From assembly GCF_002954545.1 (NCBI RefSeq), contig NZ_MSCH01000003.1, forward strand, positions 620,001 through 684,000: a DNA stretch of 64,000 nt, written 5' to 3'. Within the stretch, counting starts at the first letter, position 1. Every line of letters begins with the position of its first letter. The notes under the pieces are model-generated. The model ran no database searches. It was not told the DNA's origin and worked only from the letters and a program-made list of their open reading frames with translations. This document shows positions 25,778-34,806 of the stretch, piece by piece. Position numbers and translations under genes: made by a program. This stretch comes from Psychrosphaera saromensis. Lineage in GTDB: Bacteria; Pseudomonadota; Gammaproteobacteria; Enterobacterales; Alteromonadaceae.

Positions 25778-27502
25778 CTAACCCACATCTTCAATTGGTT
25801 GATTCTCTGCTGATCCATTACCGATCATATCTTGATTAGCCGCACCTGGTGGTACTAAAGGCCATACATTATCTTGTGCATCAATTTTAACATGCAAGAT
25901 AAACGCCCCATCAAACTCAACAAACTCTTTTATTGCTTGTTCAACTTCACTTGTCTTAGAGATCATTTTACCCGGTATATCAAACGCAGACGCTAACTTT
26001 ACAAAGTCTGGATTGTCAGACAAATCGGTTTCGCTTAAACGTTTATCAAAAAACAGTTCTTGCCACTGCTTCACCATACCGAGCTTGGCATTGTCTATAA
26101 GTAAAATTTTAACGCCTAAATTAAAACGTTTAATTGTCCCTAGCTCTTGGATATTCATCATGATTGAGCCATCACCACAAACGGCGATAACTTGATCGTT
26201 TGGTCGTGCTACTTTGGCACCAACAGCAACTGGCAAACCAAATCCCATAGTACCTGCGCCGCCTGAGCTTAAATGATTTTTTGAGCTATCAAACTTCATG
26301 TGCTGTGCCACCCACATTTGGTGTTGGCCCACATCACAAGTGATCACAGTGGAACTTGGCATAACATTGGATAATTGATTTAACAAAGCCGGAGCGTATA
26401 TACCTTGAGCGGGACAGTCGTACTGCCATTGATGCTGCTGTTTTAACTTGGCACATTCGTCGCGCCATGCTTGCCATTGCTGTTTATCATTAGAGTCTAT
26501 TAATGAGAACTGCTGCTCTAACGCTGGCAATGCTGCTTCTAGTCCGCAAGTAATCGCTAACTCAACTTGGCGTAATTTATTTAATTCTGAGTTATCTACA
26601 TCTATATGCAGTACTTTTGCTTTGGCGGCAAAGGTAGATAACTTGCCAGTAACTCGGTCATCAAAACGCGCACCTAAGGCAATCAATAAGTCACATTCTT
26701 GTACCGCTAAATTAGCAGCACCATTACCATGCATGCCTAACATTCCCATAAAGTGTGGGTAGCTAGATTTTATAGCGCCTATGCCTTTTAGCGTAGTAAC
26801 GGCGGGTAATTGAGTATGTGATAACAATGCATTTAACTGCCTAGATACTTTTGCCATGTCTACGCCACCACCTATATAAAAAATAGGTTTCTTGGCATTT
26901 AAAATTAATGACTTGGCTAATTCAATTTGATCTAGCGTGATAGGTTGTACTTGCGGCGTAGGCAAATTAAGCGGCATTTGTTTAATAACGGCATTCATTT
27001 GTACGTCTTTAGGGATATCAATCAACACTGGACCTGGGCGGCCTTCATTGGCAATACGAAATGCTTGATTAATTGTATCTTCCAACTCCGACTGATCCAT
27101 TACCTGAAAGCTATGTTTGCAGCTCGCTAACGACAAACCAAATACATCCACTTCTTGGAACGCATTAGTGCCCATAAGTGGTCTTGGTACTTGACCCGTA
27201 ATGGCAACAACTGGAACTGAGTCTAATTTAGCATCGGCTAAAGCCGTAATTAAGTTTGTTGCACCAGGCCCTGATGTAGCAATACAGACTCCAGTTTTCC
27301 CAGTAGAACGAGCAAAACCAACAGCTGCAAAACCGGCACCTTGTTCGTGGCGGCACAAATAGTGTTTGATAGGGACATTACGTTCGTAGCTGCGGAATAG
27401 GGCATCATAGACCGGCATTATGGTTCCACCTGGATAACCAAACACCTCAGTAGCCCCTTGCTTATAAAGGGTATCTATAATTAAATCTGCGCCTATTTTC
27501 AT
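25778..27502 (-). CDS. ilvG: Acetolactate synthase II large subunit
   Basis: The chosen ATG at 27502 starts MKIGADLIIDTLYK, with GGA six bases upstream; the longer frame begins at a TTG (27532) and is less likely. The 574-residue thiamine-diphosphate enzyme makes acetolactate and acetohydroxybutyrate. Features: catalytic Glu in CRHEQGAGFAAVGFAR, FAD-domain GARFDDRVTGKL, and the ThDP motif GDGSIMMNIQELGTIKRFN. It is intact here, unlike the frameshifted ilvG of E. coli K-12. Expression is expected to be set by the leader at 27575-27693. Confidence 0.96.
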   Translation of the reverse strand: MKIGADLIIDTLYKQGATEVFGYPGGTIMPVYDALFRSYERNVPIKHYLCRHEQGAGFAAVGFARSTGKTGVCIATSGPGATNLITALADAKLDSVPVVAITGQVPRPLMGTNAFQEVDVFGLSLASCKHSFQVMDQSELEDTINQAFRIANEGRPGPVLIDIPKDVQMNAVIKQMPLNLPTPQVQPITLDQIELAKSLILNAKKPIFYIGGGVDMAKVSRQLNALLSHTQLPAVTTLKGIGAIKSSYPHFMGMLGMHGNGAANLAVQECDLLIALGARFDDRVTGKLSTFAAKAKVLHIDVDNSELNKLRQVELAITCGLEAALPALEQQFSLIDSNDKQQWQAWRDECAKLKQQHQWQYDCPAQGIYAPALLNQLSNVMPSSTVITCDVGQHQMWVAQHMKFDSSKNHLSSGGAGTMGFGLPVAVGAKVARPNDQVIAVCGDGSIMMNIQELGTIKRFNLGVKILLIDNAKLGMVKQWQELFFDKRLSETDLSDNPDFVKLASAFDIPGKMISKTSEVEQAIKEFVEFDGAFILHVKIDAQDNVWPLVPPGAANQDMIGNGSAENQPIEDVG

Positions 27503-27574
27503 CGTCGTTCCAACCGTTAGTTTGCATACCAATTTTGGTATTGTCTAACCCGGTTATAAGTTCAGGCGTAGTAA

Positions 27575-27606
27575 CAAAAAACCCCGAACTTGGTAGCCGG
27601 GGTTTT
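27575..27606 (-). terminator. ilv attenuator terminator
   Basis: On the minus strand AACCCCG and CGGGGTT form the stem around GCTACCAAGTT, followed by six T. An alternative partner for its first arm, CGGGGTTTTTG at 27629-27639, lies inside the leader-peptide gene and could form an antiterminator. This is the usual logic of translation-coupled attenuation. Confidence 0.85.
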
Positions 27607-27624
27607 GAACATTTTGAATTTAGC

Positions 27625-27693
27625 TCAACAAAAACCCCGACGTGAAATAATCACGACGACGTTAATAATTAGAAGAGATAAGTTTAAATTCAT
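27625..27693 (-). CDS. ilvL: ilv operon leader peptide
   Basis: A 22-codon frame 19 bp before the attenuator hairpin encodes Met-Asn-Leu-Asn-Leu-Ser, then Leu-Leu-Ile-Ile-Asn-Val-Val-Val-Ile-Ile-Ser, then Arg-Arg-Gly-Phe-Cys-stop. Twelve of the first seventeen residues after Met are Leu, Ile or Val, the three end products of the operon. Its last codons overlap the antiterminator arm. Stalling at these codons when charged tRNA is scarce should prevent terminator formation. Confidence 0.88.
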   Translation of the reverse strand: MNLNLSLLIINVVVIISRRGFC

Positions 27694-27762
27694 AATGCCA
27701 ATAATTAGTAGTTTGTTACTTCGTCATTCATTAAAATTGAACAATGAAGAAAGTGTTATTCA

Positions 27763-27791
27763 TTAATACTTGTTGAGCGATTTTATGTCAA
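27763..27791 (-). promoter_or_regulatory. Probable ilvLGME promoter
   Basis: On the minus strand a perfect TTGACA (27786-27791) is followed after 17 bp by TATTAA (27763-27768). Transcription would start about 60 bp before the leader-peptide ATG. Confidence 0.6.
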
Positions 27792-27847
27792 TCAATAAGC
27801 TAAATAACACTTAGTCCATTTAGTTATAATAAAATTACTTTCAGCTA

Positions 27848-29329
27848 TTAAACTGTTTGGATCTTTTTCATGTCCGTCATGTAGCCACGTAACTCTTGTC
27901 CAGTCCATTCAACTGGGTGATTACGTAATGCGTCATTAATTTCCACTAATAACTTGTTATCAACCGCATTGTCTTCAACTGTTATGCCTTTACCTATGTA
28001 TTCGGTAGTGATGCTTGGCATTACTTTTTCACGTAACAATGGAATTGCTGCGTTCGCAAATAAGTAGTTACCATATTCAGCAGTGTCTGAAATAACTACG
28101 TTCATTTCGTATAAACGTTTACGAGCAATGGTATTAGAGATTAATGGCGTTTCATGCAGAGACTCGTAATATGCCGATTCTGGTAAAATGCCAGACTCAA
28201 CCATCACTTCAAATGCCAATTCAACACCCGCTCTGATACAAGCAACTAAGAAGATACCCTTGTCGAAAAACTCTTGTTCTGTAATTGTATTAGGAACCTG
28301 AGGAGATTGCTCAAACGCAGTCTGGCCTGTTTCTTCACGCCATCTTAATAAGTTAGCGTCGTTGTTGTCCCAATCTGCCATCATAGTTTTAGAAAATTCA
28401 CCGCTGATGATGTCATCTTGATGTTTTTCAAATAATGGACGCATTAATTCTTTTAATTCTTCAGAAAGACCAAAGGCTTTTACTTTAGCTTGGTTAGACA
28501 AGCGGTCTAACATGTGGCTTACACCACCTACTTTCATCGCTTCTGTAATAACTTCTAAACCGTATTGGATTAAGTTAGCTGCGTAACCGGCATCAATACC
28601 TTCTGCAACCATCTTTTCATAAGCAACTACTGCAGCAGCTTGTTGCATACCACATAAAATTGTTTGTTCGCCCATAAGATCAGACTTAACTTCAGCAACA
28701 AATGAAGACTCAAGAACACCCGCTCTATCGCCACCCGTTGCAGATGCTAATGCTTTTGCAATATCCCAACCTTTATCTTCTGGGTCGTTTGCAGCATGAA
28801 CCGCGATTAGTGTTGGCACACCAAATCCACGTTTGTATTCTTCACGTACTTCAGTACCTGGACATTTTGGTGCACACATCACAACAGTGATGTCTTCACG
28901 TATTTGCTTGCCTTCTTCAACGATATTAAAACCGTGTGAATAACCTAAAGTAGACCCTTTTTGCATTAATGGCATAACTGCATCAACAACTGCTGAATGC
29001 TGTTTGTCTGGCGTTAAGTTATAAACCAAATCTGCAGAAGGGATTAAATCTTGGTAAGTGCCAACCACAAAACCATTTTCTGATGCACGTAAAAATGAGT
29101 CACGTTTTTCATCAATAGCGGCTTGGCGTAATGCGTAAGATACATCTAAACCAGAATCGCGCATGTTTAAACCTTGGTTTAAACCCTGAGCGCCACAACC
29201 AACAATGACAATCTTTTTCCCTTTTAGGACTTCACATCCTGCGTCAAATTCTTCGCGTTCCATAAAACGACAAACGCCTAATTGAGCTAGTTGCTCACGT
29301 AAAGGTAAAGTATTGAAATAATTAGCCAT
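27848..29329 (-). CDS. ilvC: Ketol-acid reductoisomerase (class II)
   Basis: The 493-residue length is that of the long, enterobacterial-type class II enzyme. It isomerises and reduces acetolactate and acetohydroxybutyrate with NADPH. The Rossmann motif is [21 protein letters not shown], and metal-binding regions are seen in [12 protein letters not shown] and later EVMVESG segments. It has its own promoter region, divergent from ilvY, as in enterobacteria, so induction by substrate through IlvY is expected. Confidence 0.97.
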   Translation of the reverse strand: MANYFNTLPLREQLAQLGVCRFMEREEFDAGCEVLKGKKIVIVGCGAQGLNQGLNMRDSGLDVSYALRQAAIDEKRDSFLRASENGFVVGTYQDLIPSADLVYNLTPDKQHSAVVDAVMPLMQKGSTLGYSHGFNIVEEGKQIREDITVVMCAPKCPGTEVREEYKRGFGVPTLIAVHAANDPEDKGWDIAKALASATGGDRAGVLESSFVAEVKSDLMGEQTILCGMQQAAAVVAYEKMVAEGIDAGYAANLIQYGLEVITEAMKVGGVSHMLDRLSNQAKVKAFGLSEELKELMRPLFEKHQDDIISGEFSKTMMADWDNNDANLLRWREETGQTAFEQSPQVPNTITEQEFFDKGIFLVACIRAGVELAFEVMVESGILPESAYYESLHETPLISNTIARKRLYEMNVVISDTAEYGNYLFANAAIPLLREKVMPSITTEYIGKGITVEDNAVDNKLLVEINDALRNHPVEWTGQELRGYMTDMKKIQTV

Positions 29330-29391
29330 GGGTATTCCTTAATATTTGCGCTATTCGCAAGAGTTTTTCTGTTGAACTGACTATATGTGTT

Positions 29392-29440
29392 ATCAATAAT
29401 TGCGTAAATTGATATATACTCAACCTTGTATTGCAATTAA
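29392..29440. promoter_or_regulatory. Candidate IlvY operator in the ilvC-ilvY interval
   Basis: The 165-bp divergent interval contains imperfect dyads: TCAAT...ATTGA at 29392-29411, and ATTGC...GCAAT-type half-sites reaching to ~29437. Position fits a LysR-type site controlling both genes; the exact bases are uncertain. Confidence 0.35.
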
Positions 29441-29494
29441 TGAAAGCTCAAAAAATATAAGAGCGGATCAAAGCTTAGGAAACGTTAACTCGTC

Positions 29495-30370
29495 ATGGAC
29501 TTAAAAGAACTAAAAGCGTTTTTACACTTATGCCAAAGTAAACATTTTGCCACTACTGCAGAGGCGATGTACTTAAGCCCATCTACATTAAGTCGACTTG
29601 TTCAGCGTTTGGAAGTAGAGATTGGCGAGCCTTTGTTTATTCGTGATAACAGAAAGGTTGAATTGACTCAGGCGGGTATTAAAACTCGTGAGTTTGCAGC
29701 CTCTACAATTACGGAATGGCATAACTTACAGCAAGATTTAAAACAAAAGAGTGAACAACTTAACGGTAGCCTTAGAATATTCTGCACCGTGACGGCTGCT
29801 TATGAGTTTTTACCCCCTCTTATCGAGAAGTTTTCTGCTTTACATCCCTCGGTCGATTTAAAGATCATTACCGGTAATGCTTCAAAAGCACTGCCGTCAA
29901 TTGATAACAACGAAGTTGATGTTGCGATTGCCTCGTTAAATGATGTTCATTCAAGCAAATATTTTTTCCAGTCGTTAGCCGAAATATCACTAAAAATAAT
30001 TGGTCCTAACGATAACAGTGAGCTGTCTTTGTTATGTCAAAATCCTCAAGTGAACTGGAACGAATTACCAGTAGTGATGCCTGAGTCTGGGCCAATTAGA
30101 CACAAGTTTGAGAAGTGGTTAAAGTCCATGTCTATTAAACCAAATATTTATGCCAGTGTTGCAGGTCATGAGGCTTTGGTTAGTATGGCGGCTCTAGGCT
30201 GTGGCATTACCATAGCGCCACAGTTAGTCATTGATGCCAGTCCGGTTAAAAACAAGATTTTGATATTAAAACCGAATATTAATCCTGAACCGTTTAACCT
30301 TGGTATTTGTTGTCAGAGCAGCAAAAAGGCAGATCCAATTGTCTCTGCCTTTATTTTATCTTCACAGTAG
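29495..30370 (+). CDS. ilvY: LysR-type activator of ilvC
   Basis: The 291-residue protein begins MDLKELKAFLHLCQSKHF with a helix-turn-helix (TAEAMYLSPSTLSRLVQRLE), closely following IlvY of E. coli in length and N-terminal style. In the family, acetolactate or acetohydroxybutyrate binds the effector domain and turns on ilvC. It is divergent from ilvC. Confidence 0.9.
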   Translation: MDLKELKAFLHLCQSKHFATTAEAMYLSPSTLSRLVQRLEVEIGEPLFIRDNRKVELTQAGIKTREFAASTITEWHNLQQDLKQKSEQLNGSLRIFCTVTAAYEFLPPLIEKFSALHPSVDLKIITGNASKALPSIDNNEVDVAIASLNDVHSSKYFFQSLAEISLKIIGPNDNSELSLLCQNPQVNWNELPVVMPESGPIRHKFEKWLKSMSIKPNIYASVAGHEALVSMAALGCGITIAPQLVIDASPVKNKILILKPNINPEPFNLGICCQSSKKADPIVSAFILSSQ

Positions 30371-30414
30371 AAGATTGTTATCCGCTATTTATATAGACCA
30401 GGTAGTTAACTGGT

Positions 30415-31296
30415 TTATTTAGCTTTCGCTTTAATTAGCTCAAATTTCTCTGGCATTAAACTTGGTAATCCGTCTTCACCGGCGAAGTGTAACGCGCCAA
30501 CCGCTAAGAATACCTTTTGTTTTGCAAACATAGATTCTAACGGCGTTAACCATTTATGATTACGCTCTACAATTAACACTTCCTCAGCGGCTTCATCAAA
30601 TTTACTTGTACCTAGTGTTTCTTTATAAATATTTTCAAAAGCTTGTAAGTCAGAATTTATCCAGGCTGTGATCATTTGCTTTGGTAAGTCTGAATATTGT
30701 TCAATTTCTTTTAACGTATCTAAGATTAAATCGTCACCTGTGAACTCTGGATATTTATCCGTTATTGCATTAAAAAAACTCATTTGCTCAGCATACGTTT
30801 CTAATCCAATTACTTTCTTACCTTGCTTCAGAGCATACTCTTGCACTTGTTTATCAATGCCATATTCTTCTTTTAACTCTAGTTTTGCATAAGCCATTTG
30901 CACCATAGCTAACCCAACTAGCCAAGGTTTAAAGTTTGCCAAGGTTTCGATACTCAAGTCGTTATCCACTAAATACTCTCGAGCTTTTTCGTATACAGCA
31001 GGAGATAGCACATGACTTAATCTTTTCCCTTGCGGCAAAGTTGCAGCTTGTAATAATAACCTTTGTTGTTCTTCCATACTCACTAACGATACGTCAGTTT
31101 CAATAACCACAACATCAACACTGTCTATTGCTGCTTTAATGGAATCTGGCAGGGTAGATAAACGCTCATCCCCTAAGTGAATGGTGCCTAACATCCAATC
31201 ATCACCACCTGATTTTTTATTACTCCATAATAAATCTGCATGGGCTTGGTTGATTGTTAAAACCAATAAAACCAAAGTACTTAAAATTGAGCGCAT
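30415..31296 (-). CDS. TraB/GumN-family protein
   Basis: The 293-residue protein has a signal peptide (MRSILSTLVLLVLTINQAHA) and the two GxxH-type motifs of the TraB/GumN fold: MLGTIHLGDERL near the start and AVGALHFAGEDGLPSLM near the end. Members of the wider family are predicted or shown metal-dependent proteases; the role here is unknown. It is probably periplasmic. It stands 25 bp after the trans-sulfuration gene on the same strand, so the two may be co-transcribed. Confidence 0.82.
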   Translation of the reverse strand: MRSILSTLVLLVLTINQAHADLLWSNKKSGGDDWMLGTIHLGDERLSTLPDSIKAAIDSVDVVVIETDVSLVSMEEQQRLLLQAATLPQGKRLSHVLSPAVYEKAREYLVDNDLSIETLANFKPWLVGLAMVQMAYAKLELKEEYGIDKQVQEYALKQGKKVIGLETYAEQMSFFNAITDKYPEFTGDDLILDTLKEIEQYSDLPKQMITAWINSDLQAFENIYKETLGTSKFDEAAEEVLIVERNHKWLTPLESMFAKQKVFLAVGALHFAGEDGLPSLMPEKFELIKAKAK

Positions 31297-31321
31297 AACT
31301 TATATCCTTCTAATGTGTCTT

Positions 31322-32557
31322 TTAAATGTTTGCTAATGCTTGGCTAAAGTCAGCGATCAAATCATCAACTTCCTCAATCCCCACTGACATGCGGATCATG
31401 TTTTCATTAATTCCCGCTTTTTGACGATTCTCTAACCCCATTTCAAAGTAAATAGTTTGAGCTACCGGTAAAGCAAGTGTGCGGTTATCACCTAGGTGAG
31501 TGGCCGATATAACTAAGTTTAATTCTGTTAACAGTGCAACAGGGTCTATCGAGTCGACTGGGTCAAAGCTAACAATCGCACCAAATTGCTTAAAGTATGT
31601 TTTAGCTTGTTGATGCTGAGGATGATCTTGCAATCCTGGGTAATATACTTTGGCAATTTTATCATGAGCATCTAAAAACTCGGCAAGTGCTTGCGCATTA
31701 GCACAAGCTCTGTCGATTCTTAACGCCATGGTTTCTGCGCCAACGGCAATCATTTGTGCCGAGTCAGAAGACAAACACCCGCCTAAATCGCGCAGCCCTT
31801 TTTTCTTAATTTGAGTTAAGGCTTGGGCATGTGGAGCTTGTGAGCGAAAGCTCGGTAATATATTGTCGTAATCACGCCAATCATAGTTACCTGTATCCAC
31901 TACAGCACCAGCAGTTACTGTGCCATGACCGCCTACATATTTAGTCAAAGAGGTTGTAATTAAACTCGCACCAACCGCTTTTGCATTAAATATATAACTT
32001 GGCGTCATTGTATTGTCGATGATGTAAACCAGATTATTCTGCTTACATAACTCACCAATTCCGTTTAAGTCGGCAATTTGAGTCACTGGGTTAGCTATGG
32101 TTTCAGTGAAAATAATTTTTGTGTTTGGCTGAACCGCCGCTTTGACCAATTCAATATTGGTGGCATCAACTTGAGTTACTTCAACACCAAAGCGTTGCAA
32201 CGTACCTAACACACTTGGGGTATTGCCAAATAAAAACTGGCTCGCAATGATATGGTCGCCCGCCTTTAACAGAGTGAAAAATGTGGTTGTGATCGCAGCC
32301 ATACCTGAAGCAAAAACCAAACACCCAACTCCGCCTTCCATGTCATTGACCATCGACTGTAACGCATCTGTTGTTGGTGTAGATTGTCTAGCGTAAGCAT
32401 GTCCTGCTTGTTTACCCTGAAATATATCCACCAAATCTTGTGGATTTTCATAACCAAACAATACCGAATTAACTACTGGGTAATGCACAGCACCGCTGTC
32501 TGGATTAAGTTTCCGGTCTGCGTGGACAACCGTAGTGGTAAATTGTGTTTTGCTCAT
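31322..32557 (-). CDS. Cys/Met-metabolism PLP enzyme (cystathionine gamma-synthase family)
   Basis: The 411-residue PLP enzyme shows the family features: YARQSTPTTDALQ near the active-site entrance, ASGMAAITTTFFTLLKAGDH for phosphate binding, DNTMTPSY, and the Schiff-base lysine in SLTKYVGGHG. Sequence alone does not tell cystathionine gamma-synthase, O-acetylhomoserine sulfhydrylase or methionine gamma-lyase apart. No met genes are adjacent. Confidence 0.85.
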   Translation of the reverse strand: MSKTQFTTTVVHADRKLNPDSGAVHYPVVNSVLFGYENPQDLVDIFQGKQAGHAYARQSTPTTDALQSMVNDMEGGVGCLVFASGMAAITTTFFTLLKAGDHIIASQFLFGNTPSVLGTLQRFGVEVTQVDATNIELVKAAVQPNTKIIFTETIANPVTQIADLNGIGELCKQNNLVYIIDNTMTPSYIFNAKAVGASLITTSLTKYVGGHGTVTAGAVVDTGNYDWRDYDNILPSFRSQAPHAQALTQIKKKGLRDLGGCLSSDSAQMIAVGAETMALRIDRACANAQALAEFLDAHDKIAKVYYPGLQDHPQHQQAKTYFKQFGAIVSFDPVDSIDPVALLTELNLVISATHLGDNRTLALPVAQTIYFEMGLENRQKAGINENMIRMSVGIEEVDDLIADFSQALANI

Positions 32558-32608
32558 GGATAACTACCTTGCTTAGTACAAATACAGTGGCTTATTTATT
32601 GGGGAATA

Positions 32609-33094
32609 CTATTTATTAGCTTTAAATTTTTGTTCTAACGCTTGTGCAACTAAAGGCGGTACAAACGAAGAGACATCGCCATGATGGGCTGCAACATCTC
32701 TTACTATGGTAGAAGATATATGGGCATTTTCATGACTTGGCGTTAACAGCACACTTTCTAATTCTGAATATAACGTTCTATTTACACTGGCCAATTGATA
32801 TTCATATTCAAAGTCAGCAACCGCACGCACGCCCCGAATTAACACTTTAGCGTCTTTTTGTTTTGCGTAGTCGGCAAGTAAGCCAGTAAAACCTTCTACC
32901 GTCACATTTGGTACATCGATTAATGAAGCCTTAGCCATTCCAACTCTCTGCTCAAGAGTGAACAGAGGCTTTTTTCGTGAGCTAGTCGCGATTGCTACTA
33001 CTACATGTTCAAACAATTTAGCTGAACGTCTGACTAAATCTATATGGCCATTTGTGATTGGATCGAACGTGCCCGGATAAATAGCTTTTACCAT
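32609..33094 (-). CDS. coaD: Phosphopantetheine adenylyltransferase
   Basis: The 161-residue nucleotidyltransferase carries YPGTFDPITNGHIDLV (HxGH-type TNGH motif), KVLIRGVRAVADFEYE and the SSTIVRDVAAHHGDVS block. It makes dephospho-CoA from phosphopantetheine and ATP, the fourth step from pantothenate. In many gammaproteobacteria coaD sits next to waaA; here waaA is ~9 kb away. Confidence 0.96.
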   Translation of the reverse strand: MVKAIYPGTFDPITNGHIDLVRRSAKLFEHVVVAIATSSRKKPLFTLEQRVGMAKASLIDVPNVTVEGFTGLLADYAKQKDAKVLIRGVRAVADFEYEYQLASVNRTLYSELESVLLTPSHENAHISSTIVRDVAAHHGDVSSFVPPLVAQALEQKFKANK

Positions 33095-33530
33095 TTTATT
33101 TTGCTCTTCTTTATCTTATTAAATATGTTACTGAAACCTAAACTGAGACAATAACATGACTAATCTAATTTGTGATGTGGAATTACACTCTCCGCCAAAT
33201 AGGCAGAGCTTTAATAGCTATACATGTACTTTAAATGTACTCTAATTTGAAAATGCATAAGCAACTAAATCATCCTATCCGAATTATCAAAGGTACGCTT
33301 AGCTGCTGATTTATATAGATAAGTTGCTTACTGTTAAATAATAAATACAATTAAATATTAATTAGCTCTAAAGAATATTTATAGAGCTATTGATCTAAAT
33401 TCACTAAACAGACACAATGCTGTGATAACCAAAATATGCGGTTTAGTGACTGTGCAGTATTATTAAATGCGGTATCACTAAATGGAACTTGATGATCAAG
33501 TGTGTCCTGTACGAGTAACAGAGTTTGAAA
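33095..33530. other. Intergenic region between coaD and the TetR gene
   Basis: No coding frame is seen. It contains an AGCTCTA...TAGAGCT hairpin (33364-33388) and three copies of TCACTAAA or its complement, listed separately. Confidence 0.6.
33401..33482. promoter_or_regulatory. Three TCACTAAA/TTTAGTGA motifs upstream of the TetR gene
   Basis: TCACTAAA at 33401-33408, TTTAGTGA at 33442-33449 and TCACTAAA at 33475-33482. The last two are inverted relative to each other. They lie 50-130 bp before the TetR start and are plausible operator half-sites for autoregulation. Confidence 0.35.
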
Positions 33531-34184
33531 ATGAAAACTAAAGACCGAATAATTGAAGCAAGCATTGAGCTATTTAATAGCCAAGGCGAACGTAATGTCA
33601 CGACAAATCACATTGCCTCCCACTTAAATATCAGTCCAGGAAATTTGTATTACCACTTTAGTAATAAAGAAGAGATCATTCGTCATATTTTTACTAAATA
33701 TGCCGATCATATGGCGATTTCTTTTGAACCGGTAAAACCAAGCCAAGATGCAGTTAAAATATTAACTAACTATTTTGATGCGGTATTTAGTGCCTTATAT
33801 CACTTCAATTTTTTGTACGACAACCTACCAGTTATCATGGCACGTGACCCAGAACTGAGAGCTCAATTTGGTGTAATTCATAATAAGATGATGGAAAAAA
33901 TCCATCATTTAATTGTTAGTTTACAAGTTGCTAACGTCATCAATATGGATACTAACGATATTGACGACTTGGCCAACATTATTAAACAGCAAGTTACTTT
34001 CTGGATCAGTTATTGTAAAACCAGTTCAGAAAATGCCGATGTAACCGACGAATTAATTTACAATGGCCTATTAAAAGTAATATTGTTATTTAAGCCGTAT
34101 ATCACCTCAGAATATAAAGACACTATCAATGACATTTCAACTCGATATCGAGCACTTGCTGCAGGCAAAACAGTTGAAGAATAG
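33531..34184 (+). CDS. TetR-family transcriptional regulator
   Basis: The ATG at 33531 is chosen over a TTG six bases earlier. The N-terminal ~50 residues are a TetR DNA-binding domain (DRIIEASIELFNSQGERNVTTNHIA, then LNISPGNLYYHFSNKEEII). The ligand-binding part is a larger helical domain without a recognised inducer. It is 8 bp upstream of gmhA, so an operon with lipopolysaccharide heptose synthesis is likely, which is an unusual position for a TetR protein. Confidence 0.88.
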   Translation: MKTKDRIIEASIELFNSQGERNVTTNHIASHLNISPGNLYYHFSNKEEIIRHIFTKYADHMAISFEPVKPSQDAVKILTNYFDAVFSALYHFNFLYDNLPVIMARDPELRAQFGVIHNKMMEKIHHLIVSLQVANVINMDTNDIDDLANIIKQQVTFWISYCKTSSENADVTDELIYNGLLKVILLFKPYITSEYKDTINDISTRYRALAAGKTVEE

Positions 34185-34192
34185 GAGCTCCC

Positions 34193-34768
34193 ATGTTTGA
34201 TTTAAAACAGTGTTACGCAGACAACCTTAAACAACATTTAGACTTGTTTAATTCGATGGAAAAATATCTACCTGTTGCTGAAACCTTAGCAACTCAATGT
34301 TTTGATGCATTAGAAAAAGGCGGTAAAATCGTATTTTTTGGTAATGGCGGCAGCGCTGCCGACAGCCAACATTTAGCCGCTGAATTTGTGGTTCGTTTCA
34401 AAAAAGAGCGTCGTGCTCTTGCGTCTATGGCTTTAACCACAGACACATCAATCTTAACAGCTCACGCTAATGACTATCATTTTGATACTGTGTTTGCTCG
34501 TCAAGTTGAAGCCTTAGTAAAACCACAAGATGTTGTTATTGGTTTAACCACATCTGGTACCAGTGCCAACATCAATTTAGCACTAGAAGCCGCTAATGAA
34601 ATAGGTGCATATACAGTTGCATTTACTGGCCGTGACGGCGGAAAAGTAAAAGACATCGCTAAACTGCCTATTATCATAGAAAACAATATTACAGCCCGTA
34701 TCCAAGAAGCTCACATGTTTATTGGCCACTGGTTATGTGAAGCAATCGACGAATTGGTAACGCAATAA
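34193..34768 (+). CDS. gmhA: Sedoheptulose-7-phosphate isomerase
   Basis: The 191-residue SIS-domain enzyme has the phosphosugar-binding segments FFGNGGSAADSQHLAAEFV and LTTSGTSANINLALEAA and the C-terminal EAHMFIGHWLCEAID. It makes D-glycero-D-manno-heptose 7-phosphate, the first step to ADP-heptose. The paralogue DiaA (replication initiation) has a similar sequence; the nearby hldE and gmhB favour GmhA. Confidence 0.85.
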   Translation: MFDLKQCYADNLKQHLDLFNSMEKYLPVAETLATQCFDALEKGGKIVFFGNGGSAADSQHLAAEFVVRFKKERRALASMALTTDTSILTAHANDYHFDTVFARQVEALVKPQDVVIGLTTSGTSANINLALEAANEIGAYTVAFTGRDGGKVKDIAKLPIIIENNITARIQEAHMFIGHWLCEAIDELVTQ

Positions 34769-34806
34769 TTGAAATCAATTTTTAGCCTTATATCAGGTTT
34801 GGTATT

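Noticed and set aside
33525-33530. TTG start for the TetR gene
   Set aside because: The ATG six bases downstream begins the conserved domain and no ribosome site favours the TTG.
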